A stretch of DNA of 64,000 nt, from assembly GCA_963846885.1 (NCBI GenBank), contig CAWJXS010000003.1, forward strand, positions 248,001 to 312,000, in the 5' to 3' direction. Below the pieces are notes generated by a model. It searched no databases, was not told where the DNA came from, and worked only from the letters and a program-made list of their open reading frames with translations. Positions 42,244 through 51,499 of the stretch are shown one piece after another. Made by a program: the position numbers and the translations under genes. Position 1 is the stretch's first letter; each line of letters begins with the position of its first letter. Origin of the DNA: RPQJ01 sp963846885 (GTDB lineage: Bacteria > Pseudomonadota > Gammaproteobacteria > Steroidobacterales > Steroidobacteraceae).

Positions 42244-43680
42244 TCAAACGGACAGCTTCTTCTTGAGCAGGTCGTTGAGCTGGGCCGGGTTCGCCTTGCC
42301 GCCCGTCGCCTTCATGACCTGGCCGACGAAGAAGCCGAACAGCTTGTCCTTGCCCGAGCGGTAGTCGGCCAGCTGGCCGGGATTCTTCGCCATCACCTCG
42401 TCGATCGCCTGCTCGATCGCCGTCGTGTCGGTGATCTGCTTGAGGCCCTTCGCTTCGATGATCGAGTCGGCCGTGGCGCCTTCGGCCCACATGGCCTCGA
42501 ACACTTCCTTGGCGATCTTGCCGGAGATCGTGTTGTCCTCGATGCGCGCGAGCAGGCCGGCGAGCGCTTCCGCGCCGACTCGGGCTTGCCCCACGTCGAG
42601 GTTCTCCTTGTTGAGCGCGCCGGACAGGTCGCCCATGACCCAGTTCGCGGCCAGCTTCGGCTGCCCGCCGAGACGCTGCACCACGGTCTCGTAGTAGGCA
42701 GCGAGTTCGCGGCTGGCCGTGAGCACGCCTGCGTCGTAGTCGGACAGTCCATGCTCCGTGACGAAGCGCGCGGCCTTTTCGTCCGGCAGCTCGGGCATCG
42801 TGGCGCGCACGGCCTCGATCGTCGCCTCGTCGATCACCAGCGGCAACAGGTCGGGATCGGGGAAGTAACGGTAGTCGTTCGCTTCTTCCTTCGACCGCAT
42901 CGAACGCGTCTCGCCCTTGTCGGGATCGTAGAGGCGCGTCTCCTGCTTCACCTTGCCGCCGCCTTCGAGCAGCTCGATCTGGCGGTCGACCTCGTAGTTG
43001 ATCGCACGCTCGACGAACCGGAACGAGTTGACGTTCTTGATCTCGGCGCGCGTACCGAATTCTTTCTGCCCCACCGGGCGCACGGAGACGTTCGCGTCGC
43101 AGCGGAAAGAGCCTTCCTGCATGTTGCCGTCGCAGATCTCGAGATACCGCACCAGCGTGTGGATCTTCTTGAGGTACGCGATCGCTTCCTTGGCCGAGCG
43201 CATGTCGGGCTCGGACACGATCTCGAGCAGCGGCGTGCCGGCGCGGTTCAGGTCGATGCCCGAAAGGCCGTGAAAGTCTTCGTGCAGGGACTTGCCCGCG
43301 TCTTCCTCGAGGTGCGCACGCGTGATGCCGATCGTCTTGCGCGAACCGTCTTCGAGCACGATCTCGAGTGAACCGTGCTCGACCACGGGCCGCTCGTACT
43401 GGCTGATCTGGTAGCCCTTCGGCAGGTCGGGGTAGAAGTAGTTCTTGCGCGCGAAGATCGAGCGGCGCGCGACGGTCGAGCCCGTGGCGAGGCCGAAGCG
43501 GATGGCCATGCGGACCGCGTCGGCGTTCAGCACGGGCAGCACGCCCGGGTAGCCGAGATCGACGAGGTTGGCCTGGGTGTTGGGCTCTGCCCCGTACGCA
43601 GTCGCGGACGCGGAAAAGATCTTGCTGCGCGTGGCGAGCTGCGCGTGGATCTCGAGGCCGATGACGGTTTCCCAGTTCAT
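42244..43680 (-). CDS. gatB: Aspartyl/glutamyl-tRNA amidotransferase subunit B
   Basis: 478 residues. GatB kinase-like core: IGLEIHAQL at the N-terminus, DLPKGYQISQYE, the signature GIDLNRAGTPLLEIVSEPDMRS, CDGNMQEGSFRCDANVSVRP, and the C-terminal YqeY/tail domain (ANWVMGDLSGALN to LNDLLKKKL). It phosphorylates and receives ammonia to turn Glu-tRNA(Gln) or Asp-tRNA(Asn) into the amidated form. ATG at 43680. It is 46 bases from gatA. An ordinary tRNA-Gln gene lies at 21168-21242. Confidence 0.98.
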   Translation of the reverse strand: MNWETVIGLEIHAQLATRSKIFSASATAYGAEPNTQANLVDLGYPGVLPVLNADAVRMAIRFGLATGSTVARRSIFARKNYFYPDLPKGYQISQYERPVVEHGSLEIVLEDGSRKTIGITRAHLEEDAGKSLHEDFHGLSGIDLNRAGTPLLEIVSEPDMRSAKEAIAYLKKIHTLVRYLEICDGNMQEGSFRCDANVSVRPVGQKEFGTRAEIKNVNSFRFVERAINYEVDRQIELLEGGGKVKQETRLYDPDKGETRSMRSKEEANDYRYFPDPDLLPLVIDEATIEAVRATMPELPDEKAARFVTEHGLSDYDAGVLTASRELAAYYETVVQRLGGQPKLAANWVMGDLSGALNKENLDVGQARVGAEALAGLLARIEDNTISGKIAKEVFEAMWAEGATADSIIEAKGLKQITDTTAIEQAIDEVMAKNPGQLADYRSGKDKLFGFFVGQVMKATGGKANPAQLNDLLKKKLSV

Positions 43681-43726
43681 AGGGGTCGGAAGGTAGGAAG
43701 GTGAGGAAGGGCAGGAAGGCGAAGAA

Positions 43727-45193
43727 TCACGCGTAGCCAGCCGGCACGCGCTTATGCCAATCGGTGTGCTGCTGGTACTGATGCGAGACCGCGAGCAGCT
43801 TCGACTCGCCGAAGTGCGGGCCCACGAGCTGCAGGCCGACCGGCAATTCCTTGCCGCCCTCGGCGACGAAGCCGCACGGAATCGAAATGCCTGGCAGCCC
43901 CGCGAGGTTGGCCGCAATCGAATAGATGTCGTTCAGATACATGGCGATCGGGTCGCTGGTCTTGGCGCCGAGTTCGAACGCCGCAGTCGGCGACGTGGGG
44001 CTCAGCACCACGTCGACGTCTTCGAACGCGCGCGCGAAATCGGCGGCGATCAGCGCGCGGCACTGCTGGGCCTTGATGTAGTACGCGTCGTAATACCCGG
44101 CCGACAGCACGTACGTGCCCGTCATGATGCGGCGCTTGACCTCCGCCCCGAAGCCTTCGCCGCGCGAACGCTTGTAGAGGTCGAGCAGGTCTTTCGGCTG
44201 CTCGCAGCGGTGGCCGAAGCGCACGCCGTCGAACCGCGACAGGTTGGACGAGCATTCCGCCGGGGCCACCACATAGTACGTGGGCACGGAGAGCGGCAGG
44301 CTCGGCAGGCTCACGTCCTTGATGACGGCGCCTTCCCGCTGCAGCAGCTCGATGGCGTCGCGCACGCACTTCTCGACCTTGGGATCGAGGCCTTCACCGA
44401 AAAACTCGCGGATGATGCCGACGCGCAGGCCCTTGAGCGGCTGGCCGAGTTCGGCCACGTAACTGGGTACCGGGCGGTCGACGCTGGTGGAATCGCGCGG
44501 GTCGAAGCCCGACATGGCTTCGAGCAGCAGGGCGGCATCTGCGGCCGAACGCGCGAGCACGCCGGCCTGGTCGAGGCTGGAAGCGAACGCAATCATGCCG
44601 TAGCGCGAAACGCGGCCGTAGGTCGGCTTGATGCCAGTGAGATTGGTAAGCGCAGCGGGCTGCCGGATGGAGCCGCCGGTGTCGGTACCGGTGGCGGCCG
44701 GTGCGAGGCAGGCAGCGACGGCGGCAGCCGACCCGCCCGACGAACCGCCCGGGACGCGCCGCAGGTCCCAGGGATTCTTGACCGGCCCGAAGAAGCTCGT
44801 CTCGTTGGACGAGCCCATCGCGAACTCGTCCATGTTGGTCTTGCCGAGCAGCACCGTGCCCGCGTCACGCCAGCGCTGCACGACCGTCGCGTCGTAGGGA
44901 GCGACGAAATTGGCCAGCATCTTCGACGAGCACGTGGTGAGGATGCCGTCGGTGCAGAATATGTCCTTGTGCGCCACGGGCACGCCCGTGAGCGGACCGC
45001 CCCTCCCCTGCGCCAGCAATTCGTCGGCTGCCCGGGCGTCCGCCAGGGCGCGATCGGCCGTCACCGTCACGAACGCGTTGAGTTCGGGGCCGAGGCGCTC
45101 GATACGGCTCAGGAAGTGCAGCGTGAGGTCGAGGCTCGAGAACTTGCGGGCACGCAGGCCAGCGGCGAGCTCCGAAACGGTCTGTGTATGCAT
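43727..45193 (-). CDS. gatA: Aspartyl/glutamyl-tRNA amidotransferase subunit A
   Basis: 488 residues of the amidase-signature family. The catalytic Ser-cisSer-Lys triad is Lys76 (GVPVAHKDIF), Ser151 (GGSSGGSAAA) and Ser175 (DTGGSIRQPA). It hydrolyses glutamine and passes ammonia to GatB. Start ATG at 45193, 116 bases after the gatC stop. Length is standard. Confidence 0.98.
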   Translation of the reverse strand: MHTQTVSELAAGLRARKFSSLDLTLHFLSRIERLGPELNAFVTVTADRALADARAADELLAQGRGGPLTGVPVAHKDIFCTDGILTTCSSKMLANFVAPYDATVVQRWRDAGTVLLGKTNMDEFAMGSSNETSFFGPVKNPWDLRRVPGGSSGGSAAAVAACLAPAATGTDTGGSIRQPAALTNLTGIKPTYGRVSRYGMIAFASSLDQAGVLARSAADAALLLEAMSGFDPRDSTSVDRPVPSYVAELGQPLKGLRVGIIREFFGEGLDPKVEKCVRDAIELLQREGAVIKDVSLPSLPLSVPTYYVVAPAECSSNLSRFDGVRFGHRCEQPKDLLDLYKRSRGEGFGAEVKRRIMTGTYVLSAGYYDAYYIKAQQCRALIAADFARAFEDVDVVLSPTSPTAAFELGAKTSDPIAMYLNDIYSIAANLAGLPGISIPCGFVAEGGKELPVGLQLVGPHFGESKLLAVSHQYQQHTDWHKRVPAGYA

Positions 45194-45309
45194 GGGTCGT
45201 CTGTGGCGGTTGGACGGGAGCGGACGATCAGGAAACGGTGGCCGGGGTCACGTTCCCGGCCGAAAACCCTGCAATGGCGCGCGCGGATGGCACCATCACG
45301 GTGGCTACG

Positions 45310-45600
45310 TCATTCCAGGACCTTGGGCACGAGATAGAGTCCGGCGGCCACGCTTGCGGCGTTGCGCTGGTACTTGTCGCGCTGGTTGGTCTCGGTGACG
45401 GCGTCGGGTCGCAGGCGCTGCACCTGGTCGGCCAGCGGATGCGCCATCGGCTCGACGCCGGCGGTTTCGGCCGCGGCGAGCTGCTCGACGAAATCGATGA
45501 TGCGCGAGAGGCTGTCGACGTAGACCGGCATCTGCGCCTCGGTGATTTCGAGGCGTGCAAGGTGCGCGATCGCCTCGACCTGGGTGCGTGTCAGGCTCAT
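45310..45600 (-). CDS. gatC: Aspartyl/glutamyl-tRNA amidotransferase subunit C
   Basis: 96 residues: MSLTRTQVEAIAHLARLEIT, the LSRIIDFVEQLAAAETAGVEPMAHPL belt that wraps GatA-GatB, then a short tail. It stabilises the heterotrimer. ATG at 45600 chosen over 45636 by conservation. First gene of gatCAB, divergent from mreB across 134 bases; a TATGAT on the minus strand in this gap is a plausible -10. Confidence 0.95.
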   Translation of the reverse strand: MSLTRTQVEAIAHLARLEITEAQMPVYVDSLSRIIDFVEQLAAAETAGVEPMAHPLADQVQRLRPDAVTETNQRDKYQRNAASVAAGLYLVPKVLE

Positions 45601-45653
45601 CTGGAAATGCTCGAAAGGACTGGAAAAAACAGTCACAAATCATACACGCGAGC

Positions 45654-45682
45654 TTGTGGAAAGTCGTGACTATGGTTAAATT
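45654..45682 (+). promoter_or_regulatory. Candidate mreB promoter
   Basis: TTGTGG (45654-45659), 17 bases, TAAATT (45677-45682), followed by a leader of about 45 bases to the mreB ATG. Reasonable match to sigma-70 and correct position; not tested. Confidence 0.4.
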
Positions 45683-45734
45683 GCCGCGATTCAGCGCAAG
45701 GCAGCGCTCTACTCCCTTTCTCACCGAATCCTAA

Positions 45735-46778
45735 ATGTTCAAGAAACTCCGGGGTTACTTCTCCAACGACCTCTCGATCGACCTTGGCACCGCCAATACG
45801 CTGATTTACGTCCGCGGGTCGGGCATCGTCCTCAATGAACCGTCCGTCGTCGCGATCCGCGAGGAACCGTCACGCGGCGGCAAGAAAATCGAGGCGGTCG
45901 GCACCGAGGCCAAGAACATGCTCGGCCGCACGCCGGGCAACATCACCGCCATCCGCCCGATGAAGGACGGCGTCATCGCCGACTTCACCGTCACCGAGAA
46001 GATGCTGCAGTACTTCATCGAGAAGGTGCACGGCAATCGCATGATTCGCCCCAGCCCCCGGGTGCTGGTCTGCGTGCCTTACGGCTCGACGCAGGTCGAG
46101 CGCCGCGCCATCCAGGAATCCGCGGAAGGCGCGGGAGCCCGCTGGGTGCGCCTGATCGAGGAACCCATGGCGGCGGCCGTCGGAGCTGGCATGCCGGTCC
46201 ACGAGGCCCGCGGCTCCATGGTGCTCGACGTCGGCGGCGGCACGTCCGAAGTCGCGGTTATTTCGCTGAACGGCATCGTCTACGCCGCTTCGGTCCGCAT
46301 CGGCGGCGACCGCTTCGACGAAGCCATCATCAGCTACGTGCGCCGCAACTACGGCATCCTGATCGGCGAAGCCACCGCCGAGCGCATCAAGATCGAGATC
46401 GGCTCGGCCTACCCCGGCCAGCACGTCAGGGAAATCTCGGTCAAGGGCCGCAACCTCTCCGAAGGCGTGCCGCGCAGCTTCACGCTCAATTCCAACGAAA
46501 TCCTCGAGGCACTGCAGGAACCGCTGCAGGGCATCGTCGGCGCGGTCAAGGCTGCGCTCGAGCAGACCCCGCCCGAGCTCGGCTCGGACGTCGCCGAACG
46601 TGGCATCGTGCTCACGGGCGGCGGCGCGCTGCTGCGCGACATCGACAAGCTGCTCATGGAAGAAACGGGCCTGCCGGTGGTGGTCGCCGAAGACCCCCTC
46701 ACCTGCGTGGCGCGTGGCGGCGGCAAGATGCTGGAGCTGATCGACGAGCATGGTCCCGGCCTTTTCGGCCTGGACTGA
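45735..46778 (+). CDS. mreB: Rod-shape actin homologue MreB
   Basis: 347 residues of the actin superfamily. N-terminal FKKLRGYFSNDLSIDLGTANTLIYV contains the amphipathic membrane helix and phosphate-1 loop; DVGGGTSEVAVISL is phosphate-2; GGGALLRDIDKLL is the adenosine-binding region. It assembles ATP-dependent filaments under the inner membrane to guide elongasome peptidoglycan synthesis. First gene of the mreBCD-mrdA-rodA-mltB-dacA cluster. Confidence 0.99.
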   Translation: MFKKLRGYFSNDLSIDLGTANTLIYVRGSGIVLNEPSVVAIREEPSRGGKKIEAVGTEAKNMLGRTPGNITAIRPMKDGVIADFTVTEKMLQYFIEKVHGNRMIRPSPRVLVCVPYGSTQVERRAIQESAEGAGARWVRLIEEPMAAAVGAGMPVHEARGSMVLDVGGGTSEVAVISLNGIVYAASVRIGGDRFDEAIISYVRRNYGILIGEATAERIKIEIGSAYPGQHVREISVKGRNLSEGVPRSFTLNSNEILEALQEPLQGIVGAVKAALEQTPPELGSDVAERGIVLTGGGALLRDIDKLLMEETGLPVVVAEDPLTCVARGGGKMLELIDEHGPGLFGLD

Positions 46779-46796
46779 TCGACACACACGGCCCCC

Positions 46797-47924
46797 GTGG
46801 TCGAGCTGTCCCACGATTCCCGCCCGATCATCGGCCGCGGACCGCCGCTGACCGCGTATTTCCTTACGCTGGCGGCGATCTCGGTCGGGCTCATGGTCGC
46901 GGACCAGCGCTACCAGCAGATCGACCGCATCCGCGAATCCATGAGCACGGTGATCTACCCGGTGCAGCGCGCGGTGGATTTCCCGTTCCGCGCCACGGAC
47001 TGGGTCACGGGATCCTTCGCCGACCGCAGCCGCCTGCGGCAGGAAAACCTCGAGCTCACCGCGCGCCTGCGTCTGGCCAACCTGCAGCTGCAGCGCTTCG
47101 CGGTGCTCGAGGAAGAGAATCGCCGGCTGCGCGACATGCGCGCCGCCACGGCCGGCATCGCCGAGAAAGTGCTGGTGGCGTCCATCCTGAACGTCGACCT
47201 CGACCCCTTCCGCCATCGCGTGCTGCTCGACATGGGCGCCCGCGACGGCGTGTTCAAGGGCCAGGCCGTGCTCGACGGCGACGGCATCTTCGGGCAGGTG
47301 AGCAAGGTCAACGCGTCTACGGCCGAGGTCATCCTGATCAGCGATGCCGAGCATGCGATTCCCGTCCAGTCGAATCGCAGCGGCGTGCGCACGATTGCCG
47401 TCGGCACGGGCGACGAGAACACGCTGTCGCTGCCCTTCGTCACGGTCGAGTCCGACCTCCAGCAAGGCGATCTCCTGCTCTCCACGGGCATGGGCGGCGT
47501 GTTTCCGCCGGGGTACCCGGTGGCGCGCGTCTCGAAGGTGAAGCGGGCCGGCAGCACGTTCGCGCTGGTGGAGGCCAAGCCCACGGCCAAGCTCGACCAG
47601 GCGCGCGAGGTGCTGCTGATCTGGTTCAAGGAACCGGTGTTCGAAGCCGAACCGACGGCTACCCCGGTGATCGTGCCGCCCGCGACCGACCCGAAGGCCG
47701 CGGCGCCCGCGGCGGCAGGCCCCACACCCCCTCGCACGGCTGCTCCCGCCACTAATCCGGCCGGTACCGCAGCAACCGCCACGTCGACGCAGCCGAAGCC
47801 CGCGACGAGCGCAGCCGCGCCCGCCGTCGTGGACGCCACGGCGGTGGCACCCTCGGCCAATCCCGCACCAGCAGCAACGGGCGACGCCGCACCGGCCCCG
47901 GCGCCGCAGGAAGGTGCGGAATGA
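46797..47924 (+). CDS. mreC: Rod-shape-determining protein MreC
   Basis: 375 residues from a GTG at 46797, 18 bases after mreB. One TM helix (TAYFLTLAAISVGLMVA), a coiled coil (RQENLELTARLRLANLQLQR), two beta-barrel domains in the periplasm (VDLDPFRHRVLLDMGARDGV, TGMGGVFPPGYPVARVS), then an 80-residue alanine-proline-threonine tail after residue 295. The tail is longer than usual and is probably flexible. MreC links MreB/MreD to PBP2. Its stop overlaps mreD by 4 bases. Confidence 0.97.
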   Translation: MVELSHDSRPIIGRGPPLTAYFLTLAAISVGLMVADQRYQQIDRIRESMSTVIYPVQRAVDFPFRATDWVTGSFADRSRLRQENLELTARLRLANLQLQRFAVLEEENRRLRDMRAATAGIAEKVLVASILNVDLDPFRHRVLLDMGARDGVFKGQAVLDGDGIFGQVSKVNASTAEVILISDAEHAIPVQSNRSGVRTIAVGTGDENTLSLPFVTVESDLQQGDLLLSTGMGGVFPPGYPVARVSKVKRAGSTFALVEAKPTAKLDQAREVLLIWFKEPVFEAEPTATPVIVPPATDPKAAAPAAAGPTPPRTAAPATNPAGTAATATSTQPKPATSAAAPAVVDATAVAPSANPAPAATGDAAPAPAPQEGAE

Positions 47925-48406
47925 GGCCGATGAGCATGTTCGCGCGTCGCCTGCTGTACTGGCTCAGCATGGCCGCGGGCCTCGTACTGGCCATCGTGCC
48001 GCTGCCCGGCTGGCTCGACCCGGTCCGCCCCGACCTGGCGCTGCTCGCGATGATCTACTTCGTGCTGACGAGCCCCCGCATCGCGGGCCTCGGCTACGCC
48101 TGGCTGTCGGGCCTGTTCCTCGACGTGCTGCGCGGCATGGTGCTCGGCCAGCATGCGCTCGGCTTCCTGGTCGTCGGTTACCTCACCCACAAGCTGCAAC
48201 TGCGGATGCGCATGTTCCCGATCGTGCAGCAGGCAGTCATCATCATGCTGCTGCTCGCCCTGTACCACTTCCTCATGTTCTGGATCGACGGCCTCACCGG
48301 GCACGGGTTCACGGGCTGGGTGCGGTGGCTGCCGGTGCTGTCGGGAGCGCTGCTCTGGCCGCTGGTCGTGGCGCTGGGCGACTCGCTCACGCGCCGCTCG
48401 TCCTGA
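47921..48406 (+). CDS. mreD: Rod-shape-determining protein MreD
   Basis: 161 residues with five or so hydrophobic helices (for example YWLSMAAGLVLAIVPLPGWL, LALLAMIYFVLTSP, FLVVGYLTHKLQLRM, AVIIMLLLALYHFLMFWI). Typical MreD, an inner-membrane partner of MreC and PBP2. Start ATG at 47921 sits inside the mreC stop (ATGA). Confidence 0.95.
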   Translation: MRPMSMFARRLLYWLSMAAGLVLAIVPLPGWLDPVRPDLALLAMIYFVLTSPRIAGLGYAWLSGLFLDVLRGMVLGQHALGFLVVGYLTHKLQLRMRMFPIVQQAVIIMLLLALYHFLMFWIDGLTGHGFTGWVRWLPVLSGALLWPLVVALGDSLTRRSS

Positions 48407-48419
48407 GCGCGCGGGCGCG

Positions 48420-50354
48420 ATGACACGCAATTCCCGGCTCAAGGATCACCACGCCGAACAACGCATGTTCGGCCGGCGCGTGGTGGCGGCCTCGTTCGTC
48501 ATCATGCTGCTGCTCAGCGCGCTGTTTGCGCGGCTCTTCTACCTGCAGGTCGTGCGGCACGAGTATTTCTCCGACCTGTCGCAGGGCAACCGCATCCGGA
48601 TCGAGCCGATCCCGCCACCGCGCGGACTGATACTCGACCGCGGCGGCGAGCCGCTCGCGCTCAATCGCCCGGCGTACCAGCTCGAAGTCACGCGCGAACA
48701 GACGCCGGACCTGGACGCCACGCTGGCCGGCCTCGTCCAGCTCGGACTGCTGCCGGCGGAAGACGTGGCGCGCACCAAGCGCACGATCATGGCGCGGCGC
48801 GTGTTCGAGGCGGTGCCGATCCGGTTGCAGCTTTCCGAGATCGAGCTCGCGCGGTTCGCGGTGCACCGCCCGGATTTTCCAGGCGTCGAGATCCGGCCGC
48901 GGCTCACGCGCCTGTATCCACACGGCGGCACGGGCGTGCATGCGCTCGGTTACGTGGGCGCGATCAGCGAGGACGACCAGAAACGCATCGACGTCTCCAA
49001 ATACCTGGGCACGACGCTGATCGGCAAACTCGGCCTCGAGCGCATGTACGAAGACGTGCTGCACGGCGAGACCGGTTACCAGCAGTTGCTGGTGAACGCA
49101 CAGGGCCGGCGCGTGGACCGCGTGGGCCTCAAGGCCCCTGACCTGCGCCGCAAAGAGCCGGTGGCCGGCGACGACCTCATCCTGACCATCGACCATCGGC
49201 TGCAGGCAGCGGCGGAGACCGCACTTGGCTCGAACCGTGCCGCGGTCGTCGCGATCGATCCCAGCAACGGCGACATCCTCGCGTTCGTCAGCACGCCCAC
49301 CTTCGACCCCAACGGTTTCGCTCGCGGCCTCACCGTGCCCGAGTACCGCGCGCTGGCCGACAACCCGGACAAACCGCTCATCGATCGCGCGCTGCGCGGC
49401 GTGTACCCGCCCGGCTCCACGCTCAAGCCGTTCGTCGCACTCGCGGCGCTCGAATACGGCGTGGTGACCCCCGAGGACAGCCGCTACTGCCGCGGCTTCT
49501 GGCAGTTTCCTGGCTCGAGCCACCGGTACCGCGACTGGAAAAAAACCGGCCACGGCAACGTCGACCTGCACCGGGCCATCGCGCAATCCTGCGACGTCTG
49601 GTTCTACGGCGTGACGGACCAGATCGGCATCGACCGCCTGCACGATTTCCTGATCCAGTTCGGGTTCGGCGAAAAAACCGGAATCGACCTGCAGGGCGAA
49701 CGCTCGGGACTCGTGCCGTCGCGCGCATGGAAGAAGAAGGCTTTCAAGAAAAGGGAGCTGCAGGTGTGGTTCCCCGGCGAGACGGTCATCGCCGGCATCG
49801 GCCAGGGCTACATGCTCATGTCGCCGCTGCAACTGGCGCACGCTACGGCCACCGTGGCGACGCGCGGACAGCGGTTCCAGCCGCGACTGGTGCGCGCCGT
49901 GCGCAACTCGCAGACGGGCGTCGTGGTCGAGTTGCCGCCGAAAAGGCTGCCGGACGTCGCCGTCAAGGATGCGGCCCATTGGGACGCGGTGATCCAGGGC
50001 ATGGTCGGCGTCGTGAGCCCCGGCGGCACGGCGTATCGGGCGCAGATGGGCGCGCCGTACCAGATGGCGGGCAAGACAGGCACGGCCCAGGTGTTCTCCA
50101 TCGGGCAGAACGAGCGCTACAACGAGTCGGAGGTCGCAGAGCGGCTGCGCGACCACGGGCTGTTCATCGCCTACGCGCCGGTCGAGGCGCCGAAACTTGC
50201 GCTGGCCGTGGTGGTCGAAAACGGCAAGCACGGCACGGTGGCCGCCGCGATCGCGCGCAAGGTGCTCGACGCGTACCTGCTGCCTCCCGCAGCAGTGCAG
50301 GCGACCGAGGACCCGGTTGCGGTCACCCCGCCCGTCGGAGGCATCGAGGAATGA
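48420..50354 (+). CDS. mrdA: Penicillin-binding protein 2 (elongasome transpeptidase)
   Basis: 644 residues. N-terminal TM helix (VVAASFVIMLLLSALFARLFYL), pedestal domain with PPPRGLILDRGGEPLALN, then the transpeptidase: Ser333-x-x-Lys336 in PPGSTLKPF, SCD (the SxN-equivalent) in AQSCDVWFY, and KTGTAQ. It cross-links glycan strands made by RodA during elongation. ATG at 48420 lies 13 bases after mreD; the rodA ATG overlaps its stop by 4 bases. It ends with a short proline-rich tail. Confidence 0.98.
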   Translation: MTRNSRLKDHHAEQRMFGRRVVAASFVIMLLLSALFARLFYLQVVRHEYFSDLSQGNRIRIEPIPPPRGLILDRGGEPLALNRPAYQLEVTREQTPDLDATLAGLVQLGLLPAEDVARTKRTIMARRVFEAVPIRLQLSEIELARFAVHRPDFPGVEIRPRLTRLYPHGGTGVHALGYVGAISEDDQKRIDVSKYLGTTLIGKLGLERMYEDVLHGETGYQQLLVNAQGRRVDRVGLKAPDLRRKEPVAGDDLILTIDHRLQAAAETALGSNRAAVVAIDPSNGDILAFVSTPTFDPNGFARGLTVPEYRALADNPDKPLIDRALRGVYPPGSTLKPFVALAALEYGVVTPEDSRYCRGFWQFPGSSHRYRDWKKTGHGNVDLHRAIAQSCDVWFYGVTDQIGIDRLHDFLIQFGFGEKTGIDLQGERSGLVPSRAWKKKAFKKRELQVWFPGETVIAGIGQGYMLMSPLQLAHATATVATRGQRFQPRLVRAVRNSQTGVVVELPPKRLPDVAVKDAAHWDAVIQGMVGVVSPGGTAYRAQMGAPYQMAGKTGTAQVFSIGQNERYNESEVAERLRDHGLFIAYAPVEAPKLALAVVVENGKHGTVAAAIARKVLDAYLLPPAAVQATEDPVAVTPPVGGIEE

Positions 50355-51499
50355 GAACGGAAATCGCCGGGCCGGGGTACTCGAGTCGCGCGCAACGCAC
50401 GTTCACGCTGACCGGACGCCTGCTCGATGCATTGCACATCGACGGGCCCCTGCTGCTGAGCGTGCTCGCCGTGTGCACGGCCGGTCTCGTCGTGCTCTTC
50501 AGCGCGGCAGGCGAGGACGTGCACGTTTTCCTCGGCCAGGCCGCGCGCGTGGGGCTTGGGCTGGGTGTGCTCACCTTCGTGGCGCAGATTCCGCCGCGGG
50601 TCATGCGCATCGGCGCGCCATTCCTGTATGGGTTCGGCGTGCTGCTGCTGGTGGCCGTGGCGCTCGTCGGCGACGTCGCCATGGGCGCGCAGCGCTGGCT
50701 CGATCTCGGGTTCATCCGTTTCCAGCCGTCCGAGATCATGAAGATCGCCGTGCCGCTCTGCTGCGCGTGGTACCTGCACGAGCGACCGCTGCCGCCGGAC
50801 TTCACCACGCTGGCCGTGGTGGTCACGCTCGTGCTGGTGCCGGTGCTGCTGATCGCAGAGCAGCCGGACCTGGGCACCAGTCTGCTGGTCGCGGCCGGTG
50901 GCGGTCTCGTCATCCTGCTCGCCGGGCTGCAGCTGCGGTACATCCTGGGCCTTGGCGGCCTGCTGGCGGCCGCAGTGCCGATCGTCTGGAAGTTCTTCAT
51001 GCACGACTACCAGCGGCAACGCGTGCTCACCTTCTTGAACCCGCAGAACGACCCGCTCGGCGCGGGGTATCACACGATCCAGTCGCAGATCGCGATCGGC
51101 TCGGGCGGCATCTTCGGCAAGGGCTACATGAATGGCAGCCAGGCACAGCTCGAATTCCTGCCCGAGCGCTCGACGGACTTCATCTTCGCCGTCATCGGCG
51201 AAGAGTGGGGGCTGGTCGGCAGCATGGTGCTGATGGCGCTGTACCTGCTGGTCATCGGCCGCGGGTTGTACATCGCGACCCAGGCGCAGGACACGTTCAC
51301 CCGACTGATCGCGGGCAGCCTCACGCTGCTGTTCGCCGTCTACGCGTTCGTGAACAGCGGCATGGTCGCGGGACTGCTGCCGGTCGTCGGCGTGCCGCTG
51401 CCGCTCGTGAGCTACGGCGGCACATCTCTGGTGACCCTCATGGCAGGGTTCGGTATCCTGATGTCGATCCACTCCCGCCGCAAACTGGTCTCGACATGA
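50351..51499 (+). CDS. rodA: Peptidoglycan glycosyltransferase RodA
   Basis: 382 residues, SEDS family with about ten TM helices. Signatures: GAQRWLDLGFIRFQPSEIMKI, the catalytic loop around the conserved aspartate in EQPDLGTSLLV, FGKGYMNGSQAQLEFLPERSTDFIF and the C-terminal GVPLPLVSYGGTS. It polymerises lipid II with PBP2. Start ATG at 50351 inside the mrdA stop; the stop overlaps mltB by 4 bases. Confidence 0.98.
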   Translation: MRTEIAGPGYSSRAQRTFTLTGRLLDALHIDGPLLLSVLAVCTAGLVVLFSAAGEDVHVFLGQAARVGLGLGVLTFVAQIPPRVMRIGAPFLYGFGVLLLVAVALVGDVAMGAQRWLDLGFIRFQPSEIMKIAVPLCCAWYLHERPLPPDFTTLAVVVTLVLVPVLLIAEQPDLGTSLLVAAGGGLVILLAGLQLRYILGLGGLLAAAVPIVWKFFMHDYQRQRVLTFLNPQNDPLGAGYHTIQSQIAIGSGGIFGKGYMNGSQAQLEFLPERSTDFIFAVIGEEWGLVGSMVLMALYLLVIGRGLYIATQAQDTFTRLIAGSLTLLFAVYAFVNSGMVAGLLPVVGVPLPLVSYGGTSLVTLMAGFGILMSIHSRRKLVST